Shown here piece by piece: positions 35,465 to 47,337 of a DNA stretch of 64,000 bases; within the stretch, counting starts at the first letter, position 1, and each line of letters begins with the position of its first letter. The position numbers were made by a program, and so were the translations under genes. Source of the stretch: Adiantum capillus-veneris. Its lineage: Eukaryota > Streptophyta > Polypodiopsida > Polypodiales > Pteridaceae. The DNA lies in assembly GCA_014529385.2 (NCBI GenBank), contig CM043962.1, positions 38,097,098-38,161,097 on the forward strand, in the 5' to 3' direction. Below the pieces are notes generated by a model. The model worked only from the letters and a program-made list of their open reading frames with translations. It was not told the DNA's origin and made no database searches.

Positions 35465-35720
35465 TGTTGGGTTAAAGGCCTAAATAACCCCTTTTTGTAC
35501 ATTTTTATACTTTGTCACATTTTTTAAAGGTCACTTATAATAAAAGTGAGAAAACCCAAAACTCAATTATTGAGTTTTCCCCAAAAACGTGAGCTCTCTC
35601 TCTCTCCCTCTTCGTTCTGCTAGCGCTTCCCTCCTGCAGCACAGTGCCTCCACTTCAAGCCTCAAGGCCTGCACATCTTCGCGTGTTCTATCACTTGCAC
35701 ACACCCCCGCGCGCTCATCA
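35465..35720 (+). repeat. Copia E 3' LTR (256 bp)
   Basis: TGTTGGGTTAAAGG...GCTCATCA. It follows the PPT directly and is followed by CCTTT, the target duplicate. Confidence 0.93.
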
Positions 35721-36312
35721 CCTTTCTCTGTCTTTCCTGAAATTTCTGCGAAGCCTCGCGGACCTTGGCGAAAGCCGTGTCCAAATCGCACGTGTACTTG
35801 TCGGCTTCAAAAATCTCATCTTTCGTGCTTAGGAAGGATGGAACCTTCACAACACCTTCAATAATCTCAAATGGCGCCTTCCCCATCGACGAGTGTATCG
35901 TGTTGTTGTAGGCAAATATTACCAAAGGCAGATACTTTTCCCATTGAGTCTTCTGATTTGAGATGTAAGACTTCAATAAATTCAAAACCTTTGAATTAGC
36001 AATCTCCGATTGCTCGTCGGTCTGGAGGTGGAAAGATAACAAGAACTGCAACCACGTGCCAATGTTCTCCCAAACTGCCTTCCAAAACAAACTCGTAAAT
36101 TTGGATCCCTGCCGGAGACAATCATCTCGGGCATGCCATGTAATCTAAAGATCCGGGCCACAAATCTTGCTAAGTGATCCAGCTTGACTGTTTTCTTCAC
36201 TGGAATGAAATGAGCCTACTTGCTAAATCTGTCAATAACAATCCGGATACCATCGTGACCACTCTGTGTTCTCGGGAGAGCAAAAATGAAATCCATTGCA
36301 ATACTTTCCCAA
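35721..36312 (-). pseudogene. Element A integrase catalytic core (middle segment)
   Basis: Minus-strand gypsy integrase between insertions E and C. It shows HFIPVKKTVKLDHLA, RLHGMPEMIVSGRDPN, FHLQTDEQSEIAN and FAYNNTIHSSMGKAPFEI. A frameshift lies near 36080-36110 and a stop interrupts the part before HFIPV. The segment continues upstream at 48366 and downstream at 26781. Confidence 0.88.
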
Positions 36313-37337
36313 TGTCCCGTGACACATCCAACCCTATGTGTCCGTGGACAAGCTACAGCATGATCAGGGTTCAGTCAGTCCAATCAGTCTAAATTAGAAG
36401 TGATCTGGCACTTTTGTGAGTCTATTCGTAGACCGTGCATGCCCAGTCACTTAGTGTAGATGCATATCCTCTGGTTGCACACAACATGATCATCAGTATT
36501 CCCTTCAAAATCCATCAAGAAATTTTCTAGTGCATTTAGCCTATTTTACCTATTTTTGGCATTTTTCACTTATTAATTTAAGTGACTTTCCAACAAAAGT
36601 AGGTAGGGCAATTTGGATAAGAAAATATATAAGCAAACCAAAGCTAGCACTATTTGGCAGATGAGCAAGGAGAACAACGGGCTTCAGCGGCAGGTTCCCC
36701 CTCTCTCTCAGTAAGACTCCCAACCTTGGAGGATTCCCTCTCAAGCAAGACCCTCAGCACCCTAGCGTTTTCAGCAATAGCATCATCGCCATAGACTCCA
36801 GCACCATAGCGTTTTTAGCATCAGCCTCATCGTCAGAAAACCAGCGTTTTCAACTTCAGTAGACCAGCATTTTCAGCTTCAAAAAACCAGCGTTTTCAGC
36901 TTCAGAAGACCAGCGTTTTCAGCATCAGAAAATCAGTGTTTTGCATCAACAAATTCAGCGACAAGAAGCATCCCAAGCATTCAGTTTTCAGCCATAGTCT
37001 CTTCCTCGTCGTCCACACCGTCGACATCGACATAGCCCCATTTAGATTTGCATCAGCATCTTGTACCAGATTGTGCAATCAATAGTAGACCACTCTCGCC
37101 ATCGAGAGTGGGGCCTTCAGAGGAGGGTTTTACGTCTCTAGTGTCGTATCTCTCTTCTCTCTCTATCTCTTAGTCTCATACACTTGCACGCACAGTGTCC
37201 ATTCACTTTGTTCGTGATCATAGCACTCTCCATTAAGAACGGAAGGCTCTCCCTTCCATAAGAACTAAAAGGAACCTTGAGCAAATATGGATCACTCATC
37301 TTGAGAAAGTACAACATTCATTCCGCTGCACCTTACA
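36313..37337 (+). repeat. Element C 5' LTR (1025 bp), with minisatellite
   Basis: TGTCCCGTGACACATCC...CACCTTACA. A roughly 21-bp repeat (cagcgttttcagcttcaga and variants) fills about 36760-36955. The 3' LTR copy has more units, which largely explains the length difference. Confidence 0.9.
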
Positions 37338-37787
37338 TTGGTATCAGAGCTTTGGCAATGTTCTGTATCACTTAAGGAAAGAACCACAAGAATCACAAGA
37401 ATTTTTTTTTGCTTGAACCCAAGTTCGCTTGGGCATGTCGATTCCTAATCGTGTTTTTTGAAGAGTGACAGGAATCCCAAGAAAGAAGGGCTTGTCCAGC
37501 GGCCAGTCTCCCCTTGTGTCTCTTTTCACTCATTGAGAGCGGACCGTGCACTTAGCAGCCAGTCAATCGACGTGAGGTGGGAAAAAGCAACCTTGGTGTG
37601 AGCGCAAGGCCGCCAAGGGGTGCGCCCGCGGAAAGGAGTAGAACTCGGGTGAAGAGAAGATCCTTCTCAAACACGGTTTGCAAGCGAAAGAAAACCTCAA
37701 GAACCTCAAGACCCTCAAGAACCCAAGTTCGTCGTGAACTTAAGAACCAAAGATCATACATAGTGCATGGTCGTCACCCGAAGCAGA

Positions 37788-40700
37788 ATGGATACTTCGC
37801 ATACAAGTGATGAGCATGAGAGAGGCGACGAAGAGTTCTCACCACCAAGATATTTTTCTGACCCTCCCCCTTCACCATCTACGCCATGAATTGTACCAAC
37901 TTCTATGGAGGCAATGGTCAAGTCGATGTTGGACATGCTTGCACAACAACAAGAAATGAATCGAGTTGCGTTGGCACAACTAGCAAGAAAAGCAAAACAA
38001 CAAGAAGCTAAGGACCGCGAGCGCGACGAAAGAAATGAAAGAATTGCCGCACAACAGGCAGCTACGGACCGCGAGCGCGACGAAAGAAACGAAAGAATTG
38101 CCGCACAACAAGAAGCAAATCGCCTTGCTTTAGAACGCAAGCACGATGAACGAAACGAAAGAGAAAGGCCGAGCGTAAAGCTCAAAGAGTGGCCTTGGAG
38201 ATCGAGCGTGAGGCTCAAAGAGAACTACGCACTCAAGAATTGATTCGACAAGTACTTGCCCCGAAATCCGAACCAGCCAAAAGATCGTGGGAGTTCCTCA
38301 AGTGGCGGAAGCCATGATGCGGATTCCAACCATCCAGTCACAGAGAAGTTGACTTTCAGTAAGTATGATGGTAAGATGGATGCTACGGTTATTCATTCTT
38401 GGTTGCATCAATTTAATGCTTATTTTGCGACAACTAAGAAGACAGGAAATAGCAAAGTTTTGACGGCAACCATGTACCTTGCCAATGATGCCATTAATTG
38501 GTACCACACATGGCAAGAGGCACAGTTAGCCGCGCACCTAGAGGAAGCTGACGAACTCACGCCCCTTCCCTTCAATTGGGCTGATTTCCAAGACAAGCTC
38601 AAGGCGCGGTTTATGCCACCTCAATACCTCGCACGATTGAAGGACGATTGGCGCGCTCTCAAGCAAAATGGTATGCCGGTTATGTCTTTTTCTAATCGTG
38701 TTTTGCAGCTAGGTACCCAATTACGCAAGTCGGATGATGAACGCAAAGAGGCATTCCTTTTTGGGTTAGACGACTATATCAAGTTTGATGTAGAAGTCTT
38801 GGACCCAATCGATCTCAACAAAGCGGTAGCGATTGCTCTCGCACAGGAGATGAAGCACAACAAGGGAAAGCCTAAGGAAAACAAGACTTCCACAAGTACC
38901 TCGCAGACTTCTCAGAACCCTCAGAACGGTAAGAATGGTAAGAATGGTAACTCTTCTAACCAATCTTCCAACAATCTCTCAGAAAAGAATTCTTTCAATG
39001 AATCTAAGGATAAGGCTAACACAACTGCTAAACCTAAGCTTACTCCGGATGAAAAGGTAGCACAAGGAATTATCGGAAGATACATCACGTCAGAAGAGCA
39101 AAGCACTTATTCTAAGGAAGGTCGTCGTTTTCATTGCCACATTAAGGGTCACATAAAAAGAACATGTCCTAAGCTTGAATCGAACTAATCTAAAGAATCC
39201 ACAGAACCCACTTCCTCTGTCAATGCAATTAATGATAACACGAGTGTGCCCAAAGTTTCTCATGACCCTCCCATTGATGATTCTCTCATTAAATGTTATG
39301 GTCATATGACGGGGCAACGTTTTGTCATATTGTTTGACCCAGGTAGTATGCATGATGTGATCAATCTCTCTCTTGTTGAGAGAGCCCGCCTAGAAGTTAG
39401 TCAGAGATCTCCTATCGAGGTCTCTGTCTTTATTCCCAGTATGGACGCTCTCATCACGGAGGAGTGCCTTGATGTGTTGTTTGCAAATCAACAAACTGCC
39501 TTCACTAGAAGATTTGTTGTCTCTTCTCTCTCAGGATGTGAAATGATTTTGGGCATTCGATGGTTTCGTGATGCTAACCCTCTCATTGATTGGGAGGCTA
39601 ACACTTTCACTCTCAATGCCCAAAGTGATTCTCCCATTGTCATTCATGGAGAGGACATTGTTCATTCTCCCTCTCTCATTGCTAATATGCAGGACAAGAT
39701 TGAAAGGATTCAGGAGAAGGAGACTCTCTCAGTCTCTTTTTCTCCAAAGCATGACACACAGGATTTGCATGATGATTTGAATGACAATGATCAGCATGAT
39801 GATTTGGATGATAATGATAAGCATGATGATTTGCATGATCACGATGTGATTTCTCACAAGCATGATGATTTGCATGATCAAGATGTGATTTCTCACAAGC
39901 ATGATGAGTTGCATGAAGATGATGTGATTGTTCACAAGGATAATGTGTTCGTGGATGCTTTTTCTAGCGAAGCTAACCTCATTGTAGACTCGATCAATCA
40001 CGAAAAACCGATCTTTGCTTTCCAGTCGAGGTCCAAAGAACCCCCACAGGACGATTCGATCATTCAGGAAGAACCGATCTTGGCTCTCGAGCCTAAGTCC
40101 AAGGAACCCTCACAGGAAGTATTATGTGTTCGCATGATTGATACGCACGCATTGTTCGAGTGTTTCATTCGTGATCGTTTCCTGTATTTTAGTCAGCGTT
40201 TTTATGTGATCCCTTTTATTAGGCATGACATATTGTACGTTGAGCACGTTTCACTCATGAATGAGCACGAATGTATGCGGATTGTTCATGAAAAGTTGAA
40301 AAGTAGGCATGTAAGGAAGTCACATTCCATGTCTCTTCCTTGGCATGACACATTCGTAGAACGAGCACATGAAAGTATGAGCACCAAGCATGGGCATTTC
40401 CGTTGTGAATTGCCACAGTTGATTGATTTAGATCATAAGAGAAAGATTCGATCTCATTGTTTGCGTGTGTGTGGTGAACGGTTTGGCACTTCTCTTTGTT
40501 CATCCACATTGCATGCACACTCTATTAGGACTTCAAGATTTTTTCCACTCACTTTACATGGAATAGGTATGTTCATGGTTTTGTGTTGGAAATGGGTTCA
40601 GAAATTTTCAGCCATGGAGATTCTTGACGAAGAAAGAAGCATGACTCTTGACGAAGTTGAAGCATTGAAGATGACATTGTGTCGCTTTCGGCGAGGCCCA

Positions 40701-40850
40701 AAGAAGCAAGCGTTGCAAACCTTTATGAAGTTCAAGTACTGTACGATCCACACATCAGAGTGGGCCGGCGAAGAGTCCTTTGCAGGATTTCGGATGCTAT
40801 TGGCGATCTCCCTCGACGCCATACAGTTCGGTACCAATACCTCACTTTGA
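37788..40850 (+). pseudogene. Element C gag-protease polyprotein with novel C-terminal region
   Basis: One reading frame of about 1020 codons from ATG 37788, cut by in-frame stops at 37887 (TGA), 38241 (TGA) and 39186 (TAA). Order of parts: an acidic N-terminus; a charged coiled coil with an 18-residue repeat (ERDERNERIAAQQ, about 37990-38170); retrotrans-gag (WLHQFNAYF, DAINWYHTWQEAQLAAHL); and a damaged zinc knuckle FHCHIKGHIKRTC lacking its first Cys. Then come a gypsy-type protease with FDPGSMHDVI (D-P-G instead of D-S-G) and MILGIRWFRDANPLIDW, a His/Asp repeat (HDDLHDHDVISHK, 39760-39950) and about 280 residues of unknown type. No RT or integrase motif occurs. Function of the C-terminus is unknown. 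Confidence 0.82.
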
Positions 40851-40933
40851 AAAGGAGGGGATGTCACGTGACACATCCAACCCTATGTGTCCGTGGACAA
40901 GCTACAGCATGATCAGGGTTCAGTCAGTCCAGT

Positions 40934-41443
40934 TGTAACAGACTTGGACACTCCAAGTCAAGAATCAACCGCGACAGCACCAAATAACCACTTCAAAACA
41001 AGTCACAGATCACAATAGATGTACACTGGCCCGGCGGAGTTTCGAGCCTAGAGATATTGGCCCCAAAGACTGGCGCCTCTTTCGGTATTTCTTTTTATAT
41101 TAATCAAATCAAAGTACAAGAGAGCAGTTAGGGTTTCACTCTCAGACTCTGCGTCCAGATGCTCTAAGAAGTGAGGCCCTCACCACTAATTTAAAGGTTA
41201 CAAGGGATGCCCAAAAGCAGAGCCCCAAAAGCTTTTAAAATAAAAAGCATCAGTTCTCTCTCTCTTAGAGAGTCTTTTTCTCTTTTTTTTTTTTTTTTAA
41301 AAGCAAAATTCGCGTCGCTCATCATTTTCTCAAAAAAAAAAAAAAAGCCTCCGCGATTTTCGAAAATTAGGGTTTCTAGCAGAAATTAGGGTTTGCAGGA
41401 ATTTTAGGGTTTCTGTTGTCCGCCACGTCATCGCTTTGTGACA
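40934..41443 (-). repeat. Element B 3' LTR (510 bp)
   Basis: In element sense TGTCACAAAGCG...TTACA. Contains three AAACCCTAA-like units (41365-41415) and poly-T/poly-A runs near 41283 and 41331. Shares the AAAGAAATACCGAAAG core with A and D LTRs. Confidence 0.92.
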
Positions 41444-42045
41444 TACCCCCCCTCTTGAAAGCATTGTAATCGACCGCGATTACGCCTGCAAAACCGACAA
41501 AAGCCATAAACCGTCTTAGTAGACACTGATTGTTAGTACCTACGTACTAGGAATACACATCTAGCACATGTACAAAATCGACAGTCACATCATACGACAT
41601 CACAGGACATCACCAGCCATCACAGGACATCACATGACATTCAACATTCATTCGGATCTTAGACCATGATTTATCGGCAATGTAGCTAGCAATCACATCT
41701 AGGTCCAATCGGGACCTCATCGATGTCCGATTGACTAACCCCTATTGCAACCATGCCCATTCGAGATCAATCAGACCAAAATGCTGCAGTCATTTCGGCT
41801 ATCAGTTCCTGCACTCACAAGAAGTCAAGAACAAATCAGTATCATAATCAGGAATTCCATTTCATAAAGTAATCCAGCAGAATACTGTCAGCTCTCAGTA
41901 TCCCTGAAGCTCAAAGAGACATCAGTGACTTTAGTATCAAAATCGAGGCATCTGTTGACAAAGGAGCGGAGTAACTCCCCTCTTGTGCATCCCACTGCAC
42001 CAAATCTTCGGCCAAGCTGAGTTTCTGGGTTCCGTTTGGAGTAGA

Positions 42046-43454
42046 CTATGCTAAACCAAAACATCGAGGTAAAGTTTCACAATCCGAGGAGTATCTGCTA
42101 GGTCCTCCTCCTCCATCCACTTCGCATCAAATGCAGGAAAGTTCTTGAACTAAACCAAGAACCGCCTTCGGACTTTACCTTTCTTTGTATCGTTATGTGC
42201 CAAAATCTGTTCAGGAACAAAGATCTCCTCGTTTTCTTCCACTTCGGGTTGCTCATCAGGTACATCACCCTTAACAGGGTTCAAGAGACTCACATGCAAT
42301 GCATTATGAATCCTCCAAGTATCTGGCAGTTTCAATCGGAAGGAGACATCATTCATCTTTTCAGTAATCTGGAAAGGTCTGTAGTATCACATACTAAGCT
42401 TTGGAAAAAAAAGCCTCTCCTTTCCCTTTTTCTTTCTTAGGCGTGCCTTCTCAAAAGTAAGAGCACCCAATCATCCTCCTTCAGTTTCAAGTCGCGACGA
42501 TAGCGATCCGCTGCCTTTTTCTGTCGTTCTTGAGAATTCTGCAAAGTCTCGCGAACCTTGGCAAAAGCCGTATCCAAATCTCGCGAATATTCATCCGCTT
42601 CAAATATCTAATCTTTCGTGCTTAGGAAGGATAGAACCTTCGCAGCACTTTCAACAATCTCACATGGCGTCTTCCCCGTCGAAGAGTGTATCGTGTTATT
42701 GTAGGCAAATTCCACCAAAGGTAAGTTCTTTTCCCATTGAGTCTTCTGATCCGAGATACAAGACTTCAATAAATCTAAAATCACTGAATTGACAATCTCA
42801 AATTGCCCGTCAGTCTGCAAGTGGAACGAGGACGAGAACTGCAACCGCGTGCCAATGTTCTCCCAAATTGCCTTCCAAAACAAACTCATAAATCTGGGGT
42901 CTCTGTCGGAGACAATCGTCTCAGACGTGCCATGTAATCGAAAAATCATCGTGATCATTCTGTGTTCTCGGGAGATCAAAAATGAAATCCATTTCAATAC
43001 TTTCCCAGGGGTGGGTGGGTATGGGTAAAGGCTGTAACAATCCTTGTGTCTTATGCCTGTCAATCTTGACCTTCTGGCATACCAAGCAACTGCGCACAAA
43101 CTCTTCCACATCCTTTTTGAGTCTCGGCCCAAAGAAGTATCTCTCTACCCCCTTCATGGTGGTAGCAATGCCGCAGTGACCCGTAAAAGGCGGACAGTGG
43201 CATTCAGTCATAACCTTTTCCCTCAACGGCTGTGTAACGCACAACATAGTCTTTTTCATCAAGTAGCCTTCCCGAAGGGAGTATCCAGCTACTGTCTCCC
43301 CATCCCGTATCCGTGTGAAAATATCTGCAAAATCTGTATCTGTGGCATACTGATCAACCATATCCTCGAAGCTCCTATGATGTATCGCGGAAATAGCCAG
43401 AACCAACGGTTTCCGAGACAAAGAATCTGCCACAACATTCTTCTGTCCCTGCAC
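42046..43454 (-). pseudogene. Element B integrase and chromodomain
   Basis: Begins after RNase H with the tether (VVADSLSRKPLVLAIS). The HHCC zinc domain follows (HCPPFTGHCGIATTM, FVRSCLVCQ), then the first catalytic Asp region (MDFIFDLPRTQ). About 40 residues present in A (around HFIPVKKTVKLDHL) are missing here, with a frame change near 42930-43000. The core resumes with RLHGTSETIVSDRDPRF, FHLQTDGQFEIVN and FAYNNTIHSSTGKTPCEI. A second break precedes the C-terminus (WRIHNALHVSLLNP) and a chromodomain-like end at 42046. Inactive as it stands. Confidence 0.87.
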
Positions 43455-43502
43455 ATGGACAATCTGGAAGTGGAACTATGACAAGATGTTCGCCCACCAC
43501 AT

Positions 43503-44696
43503 CTACTTTTCCGAAAGCTGCTTCTGTGACAAGAAGTAGCGCAAACTCTGATGGTCTGTAAAGACAGTAAAATCCGCTCCGAGTAGGTAATGCCGCCACT
43601 GAGTAAGAGCATGGATAACCGCCAAAAGCTCTTTCTCATAGATCTGTGCTGTCATCTCCGGCCTAGAGAACAAACGGCTCTCGTAAGCTATGACATGGCC
43701 TTCTTGCATCAAGACCGCACCCAGACTACGACCACAAGCATCACAAAATACTTCGAATGACTTCTGCAAGTCCGGCAAAGTCAAATCTGGTCCTGTAGTC
43801 AATTTCTCTTTCAATGTCCGAAAGGCAGTCACCTCTGTGGGTCCCCACGAAAAAGGTACTCCTTTCTGTGTCAAGGTATGCAAAGGGGAAGCAACCTCTG
43901 CAAACTTTCGTATGAACCGCCTGTAGTACGAACACAGTCCCAAGAAGCTTCTAACTTCATGGACATTCCTCAAATCGGGCCAATCACGGATAGTCTCTAT
44001 CTTGGCCGGGTCCATTTGCACTCCTCTTGCTAACACAATGTGTCCCAAAAAGTGTATCTCTGGTAGGAAAAATTCACTTTTCTTTGCATTAATCACTAAC
44101 TTGTGATCTCGTAATGCCTGAAAGACTTGAAGCAGATGATCTCTGTGTTCTGCCTCATTCTTGGAGAAAACAATGATGTCGTCAAAGAAAGTGCCAACAA
44201 ATAGCCTGTACTCTCGAAAAATCCTGTCCATCATCCGGTTAAATGTCGCAGGAGCATTGGTTAAGCCAAAAGGCATCACCAAAAGCTCAAATAACCCAAA
44301 AGTCGTCCGAAAAGTTGTCTTGTAGACGTCTCCCGGCACTATCATGATCTGATGATATCCACTCTTCAAGTCAATCCTGCTAAAGCACGAGGATCCCTGT
44401 AACCTGTCGAGTATATCATCGATCCTAGGAATCGGAAATCTGTTCTTGATGGTGATTTCGTTGAGAGTGCTATAATCGATGCACATTCTCCAAGATCCGT
44501 CTTTCTTCAAAACCAACAACATTGGAGAGCAATACGGTGAAGTACTAGGCTGGACAAGACCCTTTTCCAAGAGGTCTTTCACTTGGTTCATAATCTTTTC
44601 ATTCTGTACTCGGCTCACACGATAAGGTGGCCGATTCGGTGGCGTGCTTCCAGATATCACATCAATGGTATGATCTTCAGGCCCTCTCAAAAGCAA
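43503..44696 (-). CDS. Element B reverse transcriptase/RNase H, intact open frame
   Basis: 397-codon open frame covering nearly all of gypsy RT and most of RNase H. Motifs in order: CIDYSTLNEITIKNRFPIP, DLKSGYHQI, MPFGLTNAPATFNRMMD, FFDDIIVFS (the xxDD site has F-F before D-D instead of Y-L), FLGHIV, VRSFLGLCSYYRRFI, CDACGRSLGAVLMQEG and FTDHQSLRYFLSQKQLSEK. A stop just after SEK cuts it from the integrase. This is the best preserved RT in the window. RT makes cDNA on the RNA template primed by tRNA-iMet. Confidence 0.9.
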   Translation of the reverse strand: MLLRGPEDHTIDVISGSTPPNRPPYRVSRVQNEKIMNQVKDLLEKGLVQPSTSPYCSPMLLVLKKDGSWRMCIDYSTLNEITIKNRFPIPRIDDILDRLQGSSCFSRIDLKSGYHQIMIVPGDVYKTTFRTTFGLFELLVMPFGLTNAPATFNRMMDRIFREYRLFVGTFFDDIIVFSKNEAEHRDHLLQVFQALRDHKLVINAKKSEFFLPEIHFLGHIVLARGVQMDPAKIETIRDWPDLRNVHEVRSFLGLCSYYRRFIRKFAEVASPLHTLTQKGVPFSWGPTEVTAFRTLKEKLTTGPDLTLPDLQKSFEVFCDACGRSLGAVLMQEGHVIAYESRLFSRPEMTAQIYEKELLAVIHALTQWRHYLLGADFTVFTDHQSLRYFLSQKQLSEK

Positions 44697-45200
44697 TCGG
44701 CATGAGCGTGGAGAAAAAAATCTTGGTGTTCTTTTCTTCAGGTCAAAACATATTCAACCTTTATCCATCGTTCAGTTCTCCCAAAAGAATGAGTAAGAAA
44801 ACTGAAGTTCATCAAGTACAATCTCTAAGCCCTTCATTTATCAAAGTCGCTTTCTCGGCCCGGTAGTCAACCACGGCGTAGTTCTTGTGGTACCAAGGGA
44901 TCCCAAGTAGAACGTCACTCGCGTGCCCTGAACACCCCTGTCATTGCAAACGAAGTTTGCCAATGCTCGGTGTAATGGCAACATCCCATCCGGGTGCCAG
45001 TCGAACTACCTCCGCCTGTGGCATCAGTCTGTCGGGCGTAGTTCCAAATCGAGCTGTCAATTCCAAGTGAAAAGAGGTTGGCCTTGGCTCCTTCAAAAGG
45101 GCTTCCTGATCCTTCACTTTGCCCCAAAAGCGGCAAAGTTTGTACTTTCATTCATTAGATTCGGTGCACGTCCCACGCCATGTGGTACCAGTTCTGCTTT
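44697..45200 (-). pseudogene. Element B protease region, decayed
   Basis: On the minus strand a gypsy protease tail is readable in pieces: SDVLLGIPWYHKN near 44890-44930, the usual LG-x-x-W motif. The N-terminal catalytic D-S/T-G box is not readable in frame. A poly-A run near 44708 shifts the frame before RT. Element A has the same region in slightly better form at 50168-50500. Confidence 0.65.
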
Positions 45201-45237
45201 TCAATCTGCCTTTTGTGCCACATTCCTCAGCTGCTCT

Positions 45238-46772
45238 CTAATTCTCAGACCTGTGGTCATCTTTATCATTCTGTTCTTTCTGTGCCTTTTTAGGGCACTT
45301 CGCGGAGATATGTCCATGTTCCCCGCATCCAAAGCACTTCCCCTCTCTGATGAAGCGAGCTCTCTCCTCAGGAGTAAACTTGGGTTGTGCATCCTTTTTC
45401 TCTGGGTTGCTCTTTTTCTTTCTACTTTCATTCCCAGAAGTCTGTTCGGCTCGTTGTGTCATGGCCTTATCTGTGAGGTAGGTCAAACTGCCAGAGTGAA
45501 TGGCAAAGCCCCGCTTCGCATGACTCATCAACTCTTGAATAGAAGCTGACTTCTGTTCCAAGCAGTGATCTCGGATCTCTGTAGGTAGACCCAAGGTAAA
45601 CCGCTCAATCTGTTCTCTAAACGAGATCTTCTTGAATGAAGAGGCGGGTAGAAAAGAGCTCCAGAATCTTTCACAATAAGCATTGATTGTGTCTTTCTTG
45701 GTCATCCGAAGATGGTTCCAAGCAGCTCGTATATCTCGTTCAAACTCTTGCGTCAACCAAGAAGAAATAAAAAGCCTCTTAAATTTCAGCCATGTAATTG
45801 GCGCAATCCTGTTTAAAAGAAGCGTGGACCACCAAGTACGAGCATTCCCCTTAAGGTAAGAGGTAGCTCTCCGAATCTTGGAGGCTCTGAAGAGAGTCCT
45901 CCCGCGAAAGCGATGTCAAACTGCTGAATAAAAGACAAAGCCTTCGAAGCATCTGAGTATCCTGAAAAGTATCAAACTTGATCGAGTGGCCACCTTCCTT
46001 AAACTCTCGGACTTTCTTGCTTTTATCTTCGAGAAAGTCATACTGGTTGGCTTTGTAAAAATTCTTCTTGTTCGCATAAAACTTTCCGTCATCGGAATCT
46101 AAGCTGTCTATAGACGAGTCCATAGTAGAACTGTTAGTCTCTGGGCGAGATTTAGCCTTCTTTGCCTTTTTCTTGTCCTTTCCGAAGCTTTGTTTCTTGC
46201 TTCACTTTTTGCTTTTCCTGTCTTCTTCGCTCGAGTCTGAAGAGCTAGAAGAACTATCAGAAGAAGAAGAAGAAGAAGAACTGGGTACTCCTTCAAATCG
46301 AACACGCTTCTTCTGTTTCTTTGCCTTGTCAAAAGTCGACTGACGACCCAAATATCCCGGGAAGTCAGTGCCTTTCTTCTGCTTTTTTTTGCCGTGCTTT
46401 TTGCCTTTCTTTTGCACGTCGAAAAGCTGAGCAATCCATGCATCAACCACGTTCTCCAGTTCCTTCTCCGTATATTTTCTTGGAGACAGAAGGTTTCTTG
46501 AGAGCGGTTTTCGGGAGTGGTGTTGTGGTTCTCTGCCACTCCATCTGTACCTCTTCCAAAGAGGTCTGGTTCATATATTTTGCCATCTTCGGGTCCTTGG
46601 CAAAATTGAGCATCATCTTTGTTGCATCGCCTATCAATTGACGACGCTCCATCTCTTGCTGCTCCGCCTGAGTAGGCCTAGGCGGGCCATACTCTCTGTC
46701 TGAATCTTCGTTGTGATCCCAGCCCGCATCTCCAGATGCAGAGGGAGTCGACTACTCATTGCCTGAAGCCAT
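45238..46772 (-). pseudogene. Element B gag, interrupted
   Basis: Gag frame from ATG 46772 (with an early in-frame TAG) down to 45238. Parts: GDATKMMLNFAKDPKMAKYM; a Lys-rich stretch; a Ser run of more than ten residues with acidic end (about 46210-46290); YKANQYDFLEDKSKK; the retrotrans-gag helix region (ERFWSSFLPASSFKKISFRE); and an intact zinc knuckle CFGCGEHGHISAKC near 45305-45350. At least two frameshifts lie between 45756 and 46200. Gag binds and packages the element RNA. Confidence 0.83.
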
Positions 46773-46843
46773 AGGTGCCGCGGAAAAGAAATTCGCGGAT
46801 CGGATTTCCCGTAGAAGAGAAATCGGCCGTGCTCTGATACCAC

Positions 46844-47337
46844 TGTAACAGACTTGGACACTCCAAGTCAAGAATCAATTGCGACAGCACCAAATAACCA
46901 CTTCAAAACAAGTCACGGATCACAATAGATGTACACTGGCCCGGCGGAGTTCCGTGCCTAGAGATATTGGCCCCAAAGACTGGCGCCCCTTTCGGTATTT
47001 CTTTTTATATTAATCAAATCAAAGTACAAGAGAGCAGTTAGGGTTTCACTCTCAGACTCTGCGTCCATATGCTCTGAGAAGTGAGGCCCTCACCACTAAT
47101 TTAAAGGTTACAAGGGATGCCCAAAAGCAGAGCCCCAAAAGCTTTTAAAATAAAAAGCATCAGTTCTCTCTCTTAGAGAATCTTTTTCTCTTTTTTTTAA
47201 TTTAAAAAAAAGCAAAATTCACGTCGCTCATCATTTTCTCAAAAAAAAAAAAAAAAAAACCTCCGTGAATTCCGGAAATTAGGGTTTTCGGCAAAAATTA
47301 GGGTTTTTGTTGTCCGCCACGTCATCACTTTGTGTCA
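46844..47337 (-). repeat. Element B 5' LTR (494 bp)
   Basis: Starts (low end) TGTAACAG after the PBS complement GCTCTGATACCA and one spacer base. Ends GTGTCA before CAAGT. In element sense the first bases are TGACACAAAG, where the 3' LTR has TGTCACAAAG. Confidence 0.9.

Larger units (their letters stand above)
26782..35720 (+). mobile_element. Ty1/copia element E (Tork-like), with D inside
   Basis: Complete LTR-to-LTR Copia element with a perfect 5-bp target duplication CCTTT (26777-26781 and 35721-35725), inserted in the integrase region of A. The undisturbed equivalent in B near 42510 confirms the empty site. The PBS TGGTATCAGAGC is at 27053-27064 and the PPT AAGTGGGAGG at 35454-35463. The order gag, protease, integrase, RT, RNase H is Copia. 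Gag and integrase phrases resemble the Tnt1/Tork group by memory. The LTRs differ by about six substitutions and one 13-bp indel, so it is fairly young, yet stops and frameshifts break the polyprotein. Confidence 0.93.
40934..47337 (-). mobile_element. Gypsy chromovirus B, inserted in the C 3' LTR
   Basis: Minus-strand sibling of A, 6.4 kb, uninterrupted by other elements. Target duplicates are CCAGT (40929-40933) and CAAGT (47338-47342), one mismatch. LTRs are 40934-41443 and 46844-47337. The PBS complement is at 46831-46842 and the PPT (CTTTCAAGAGGGGGGG on the minus strand) at about 41446-41461. It encodes gag, protease, RT, RNase H, integrase and chromodomain. RT is open over 397 codons, but gag has a stop and the integrase core has a deletion of about 40 residues, so it is not autonomous. 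Confidence 0.92.

Noticed and set aside
46831-46842. tRNA-like TGGTATCAGAGC motifs (also 27053, 30900, 37339, 52151)
   Set aside because: These are primer-binding sites directly next to LTRs; no cloverleaf or tRNA gene surrounds them.
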